Assembly: GCA_963712955.1 (NCBI GenBank)
Contig: CAVQKF010000014.1
Location: forward strand, 62,001-126,000
DNA from: DATFVJ01 sp963712955
Lineage (GTDB): Bacteria; Actinomycetota; Actinomycetes; Streptosporangiales; Streptosporangiaceae
Direction of reading: 5' to 3'
DNA: 64,000 bases
The notes under the pieces are model-generated. The model was not told where the DNA came from, made no database searches, and was given only the letters and a program-made list of their open reading frames with translations. The position numbers were made by a program, and so were the translations under genes. Of the stretch, positions 62,036-64,000 are shown piece after piece (positions within the stretch are counted from its first letter, which is position 1; every line of letters begins with the position of its first letter).

Positions 62036-64000
62036 TGGATGAGAAACTGACGCGCAAGAGCCAGGAGGCGCTCTCGGCCGCGGCCCGGCGCGCAACCGCC
62101 GACGGCAACCCGCATGTCGACGCGGCGCACCTGCTCGTGACGCTCATCGAGCAGCCGGGCGGCACCGCGGCACCGCTGCTTCGCAGCATCGGCGCCGATC
62201 CCGCCGACGTGCGGCGCGAGGCCGAGGAGATGCTCGCAAGGCTCCCCCGCGCCGCGGGGCAGACGGTCAGCGTGCCCGGCCTGTCGCGGCAGCTTGCCGC
62301 CGTACTCAATACGGCCGGGCAGCGTGCTCGCGCACTGCACGACGAATACGTGTCAACCGAGCATCTCCTCGTCGGGCTCGCCGCGGATGGCGGGGACGCC
62401 GCAGCCCTGCTGCGCCGCGCGGGCGCCGGCCCGGACGAACTGCTCGGCGCGTTCGAGAAGGTGCGCGGGAGTGCCCGGGTCACCTCGGAAGATCCAGAAG
62501 GCACCTACAAGGCGCTCGAGAAGTACGGGGTCGACCTGACCGAGCGCGCCCGCGACGGGAAACTCGATCCGGTCATCGGCAGGGACGCCGAGATCCGCCG
62601 GGTCATCCAGGTGCTCTCCCGCCGGACCAAGAACAACCCGGTGCTCATCGGCGAGCCCGGGGTCGGCAAGACCGCGGTCGTTGAAGGCCTGGCCCAGCGG
62701 ATCGTCGCCGGTGATGTGCCGGAGTCGCTGCGCGGCAAGCGGCTGGTCGCGCTGGATCTCGGCGCGATGGTGGCCGGCGCCAAGTACCGCGGCGAGTTCG
62801 AGGAACGGCTGAAGGCCGTCCTCGGCGACATCAAGGACAGCGATGGCGAGGTCATCACGTTCATCGACGAGCTGCACACGGTGGTTGGAGCAGGCGCCGC
62901 CGAGGGCGCGATGGATGCGGGCAACATGCTCAAGCCCATGCTCGCCCGTGGCGAACTGCGCATGGTGGGCGCCACCACCCTGGACGAGTACCGCGAGCGG
63001 ATCGAGAAGGACGCTGCGCTCGAGCGCCGCTTCCAGCAGGTGTACGTAGGCGAACCCTCGGTCGAGGACACGATCGCGATTCTGCGTGGGCTGAAGGGCC
63101 GCTACGAGGCGCACCACCAGGTGCAGATCTCTGATGCAGCGCTGATCGCGGCCGCGGCCCTGTCTGACAGGTACATCACGGGCAGGTTCCTCCCGGACAA
63201 GGCCATCGACCTCGTTGACGAAGCCGCGTCGCGGTTGCGGATGGAGATCGACTCACGGCCGGTAGAGATCGACGAACTGCAGCGCATCGTCGACAGGATG
63301 AAGATGGAGGAAATGGCGCTCGCCAGGGAGGCCGATCCGGCGAGCAAGGCACGGCTTGAGCGGCTCCGCCTCGATCTGGCCGACAGGCAGGAGCAGCTCA
63401 CCGCGCTCAGCGCCAGGTGGGAGCGGGAGAAGGCGAGCCTGAACAAGGTCGGCGAGCTCAAGAAGCGGCTCGATGAGGCGAAGGTCGAAGCCGAACGTGC
63501 GCAGCGGGAGGGTGACTTCGAGACCGCGTCCCGGCTCATGTACGGGGAGATCCCCACCCTCGAACGCCAACTGGCCGAGGCGAGCGGTGCCGGCGCCCCG
63601 CAGAACGGTGCGACCGCGCATGGTGAGGCCGCGAACGGTGCGGCTGCCGGCGGCGCCGCAGCAGGCGATGCGGCCACCGACCTCGACAGCGGGCCTCCGA
63701 TGGTCAAGGAAGAGGTCGGCCCGGACGACGTCGCCGAGGTCGTGTCGTCGTGGACCGGTATCCCGGCCGGCCGGCTCCTCGAAGGCGAGACAGGCAAGCT
63801 GCTGCGGATGGAGGACGAGCTTGGCAAGCGCCTGGTCGGGCAGGCCAGGGCGGTCGGCGCGGTGTCTGACGCGGTCCGCAGGGCCAGGGCGGGAGTAGCG
63901 GACCCTGACCGGCCGACCGGTTCGTTCCTCTTCCTGGGCCCGACAGGTGTGGGAAAGACGGAGCTGGCGAGGGCGCTGGCCGAATTCCTCTTCGACGACG
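62035..64000 (+). CDS. clpB: ATP-dependent disaggregase ClpB (3' end outside the window)
   Basis: ATG 62035 overlaps the hspR stop by one base. The first 655 residues are visible: the N-terminal Clp repeat domain (AAHLLVTLIEQPGGTAAPLL), NBD1 with Walker A GEPGVGKTAVVEGLAQRIVA, Walker B ITFIDELHTVVGAG and arginine-finger region, the coiled-coil middle domain (about 63300-63580) with an Ala/Gly/Asn-rich insert (NGATAHGEAANGAAAGGAAA), and the start of NBD2 (GSFLFLGPTGVGKTELARAL). The frame is open to the last base. ClpB resolves protein aggregates with DnaK. Its place behind hspR makes it part of the same heat-shock regulon. Confidence 0.97.
   Translation, partial: MDEKLTRKSQEALSAAARRATADGNPHVDAAHLLVTLIEQPGGTAAPLLRSIGADPADVRREAEEMLARLPRAAGQTVSVPGLSRQLAAVLNTAGQRARALHDEYVSTEHLLVGLAADGGDAAALLRRAGAGPDELLGAFEKVRGSARVTSEDPEGTYKALEKYGVDLTERARDGKLDPVIGRDAEIRRVIQVLSRRTKNNPVLIGEPGVGKTAVVEGLAQRIVAGDVPESLRGKRLVALDLGAMVAGAKYRGEFEERLKAVLGDIKDSDGEVITFIDELHTVVGAGAAEGAMDAGNMLKPMLARGELRMVGATTLDEYRERIEKDAALERRFQQVYVGEPSVEDTIAILRGLKGRYEAHHQVQISDAALIAAAALSDRYITGRFLPDKAIDLVDEAASRLRMEIDSRPVEIDELQRIVDRMKMEEMALAREADPASKARLERLRLDLADRQEQLTALSARWEREKASLNKVGELKKRLDEAKVEAERAQREGDFETASRLMYGEIPTLERQLAEASGAGAPQNGATAHGEAANGAAAGGAAAGDAATDLDSGPPMVKEEVGPDDVAEVVSSWTGIPAGRLLEGETGKLLRMEDELGKRLVGQARAVGAVSDAVRRARAGVADPDRPTGSFLFLGPTGVGKTELARALAEFLFDD

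Overview
The window is high-GC DNA (about 70% G+C by eye, with strong third-position G/C, many GTG starts and very long antisense open frames). It comes from a sporulating, mycelial-type actinobacterium. Diagnostic genes are bldC, a DUF3073 protein, the split purS/purQ/purL genes, a dnaK-grpE-dnaJ-hspR-clpB cluster with HspR-type (HAIR) operators, valine dehydrogenase and a FadE34-like double acyl-CoA dehydrogenase. The bldC, valine dehydrogenase, DUF3073, purM-purF, purL-purQ-purS order resembles the Streptomyces core, but I cannot assign a genus. There is no rRNA, CRISPR array, intact mobile element or recognisable secondary-metabolite cluster.

Layout. 1-2.6 kb: 3' part of a cyclase-type AAA/TPR regulator with a frameshift. 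3.2-12.7 kb: envelope and secretion genes (two penicillin-recognising hydrolase-like proteins, a GAF protein, a GH5 glycosidase, a beta-propeller lipoprotein, an amidase_3 lipoprotein) around a family A polymerase-like gene. 12.7-18 kb: TetR regulator, bldC, a frameshifted conserved gene, vdh, DUF3073. 18-26 kb: purine synthesis genes on the minus strand with an SCP-like gene and an unusual HATPase protein. 26.5-30.5 kb: three-gene 2-oxoacid dehydrogenase operon. 30.8-32.4 kb: a kinase-like DHp-only protein, rhomboid protease and Dabb protein. 32.5-38 kb: two acyl-CoA dehydrogenases and a membrane protein. 38-46 kb: orphan ABC ATPase, LCP protein, HTH/membrane-anchored protein divergent from a RecQ-like helicase, secreted lipase. 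46-51.5 kb: a decayed region with a broken LuxR regulator, a chimeric GNAT ORF, a transposase remnant and a 20-bp perfect inverted repeat. 51.5-57.3 kb: DUF7144 membrane protein, tRNA-Gly(CCC), dcd, a membrane Fe-S oxidoreductase and a frameshifted GT39-type transferase. 57.6-64 kb: heat-shock operon running off the end in clpB.

How the genes work together. vdh, the E1alpha/E1beta/E2 complex and the acyl-CoA dehydrogenases form a plausible branched-chain amino acid to acyl-CoA route. The pur genes cover PRPP amidotransfer, FGAM synthesis and AIR synthesis. The chaperone operon carries its own repressor, HspR, and two candidate HspR sites lie around its promoter.

Two patterns stand out. First, at least seven genes carry apparent frameshifts, several next to GC-rich repeats, so assembly error has to be separated from real decay. 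Second, short perfect or near-perfect tandem duplications (9-66 bp units) occur at about fourteen places. Units inside coding sequence are multiples of three, and the clearest exception (a 42/37-bp repeat pair) sits in a gene whose two halves are in different frames. I found no convincing wholly new system. The best leads are the split HATPase domain, the kinase-like protein lacking an ATPase domain, the HTH/membrane/exported-domain protein, the PLP-GNAT chimera and the 20-bp inverted-repeat element.
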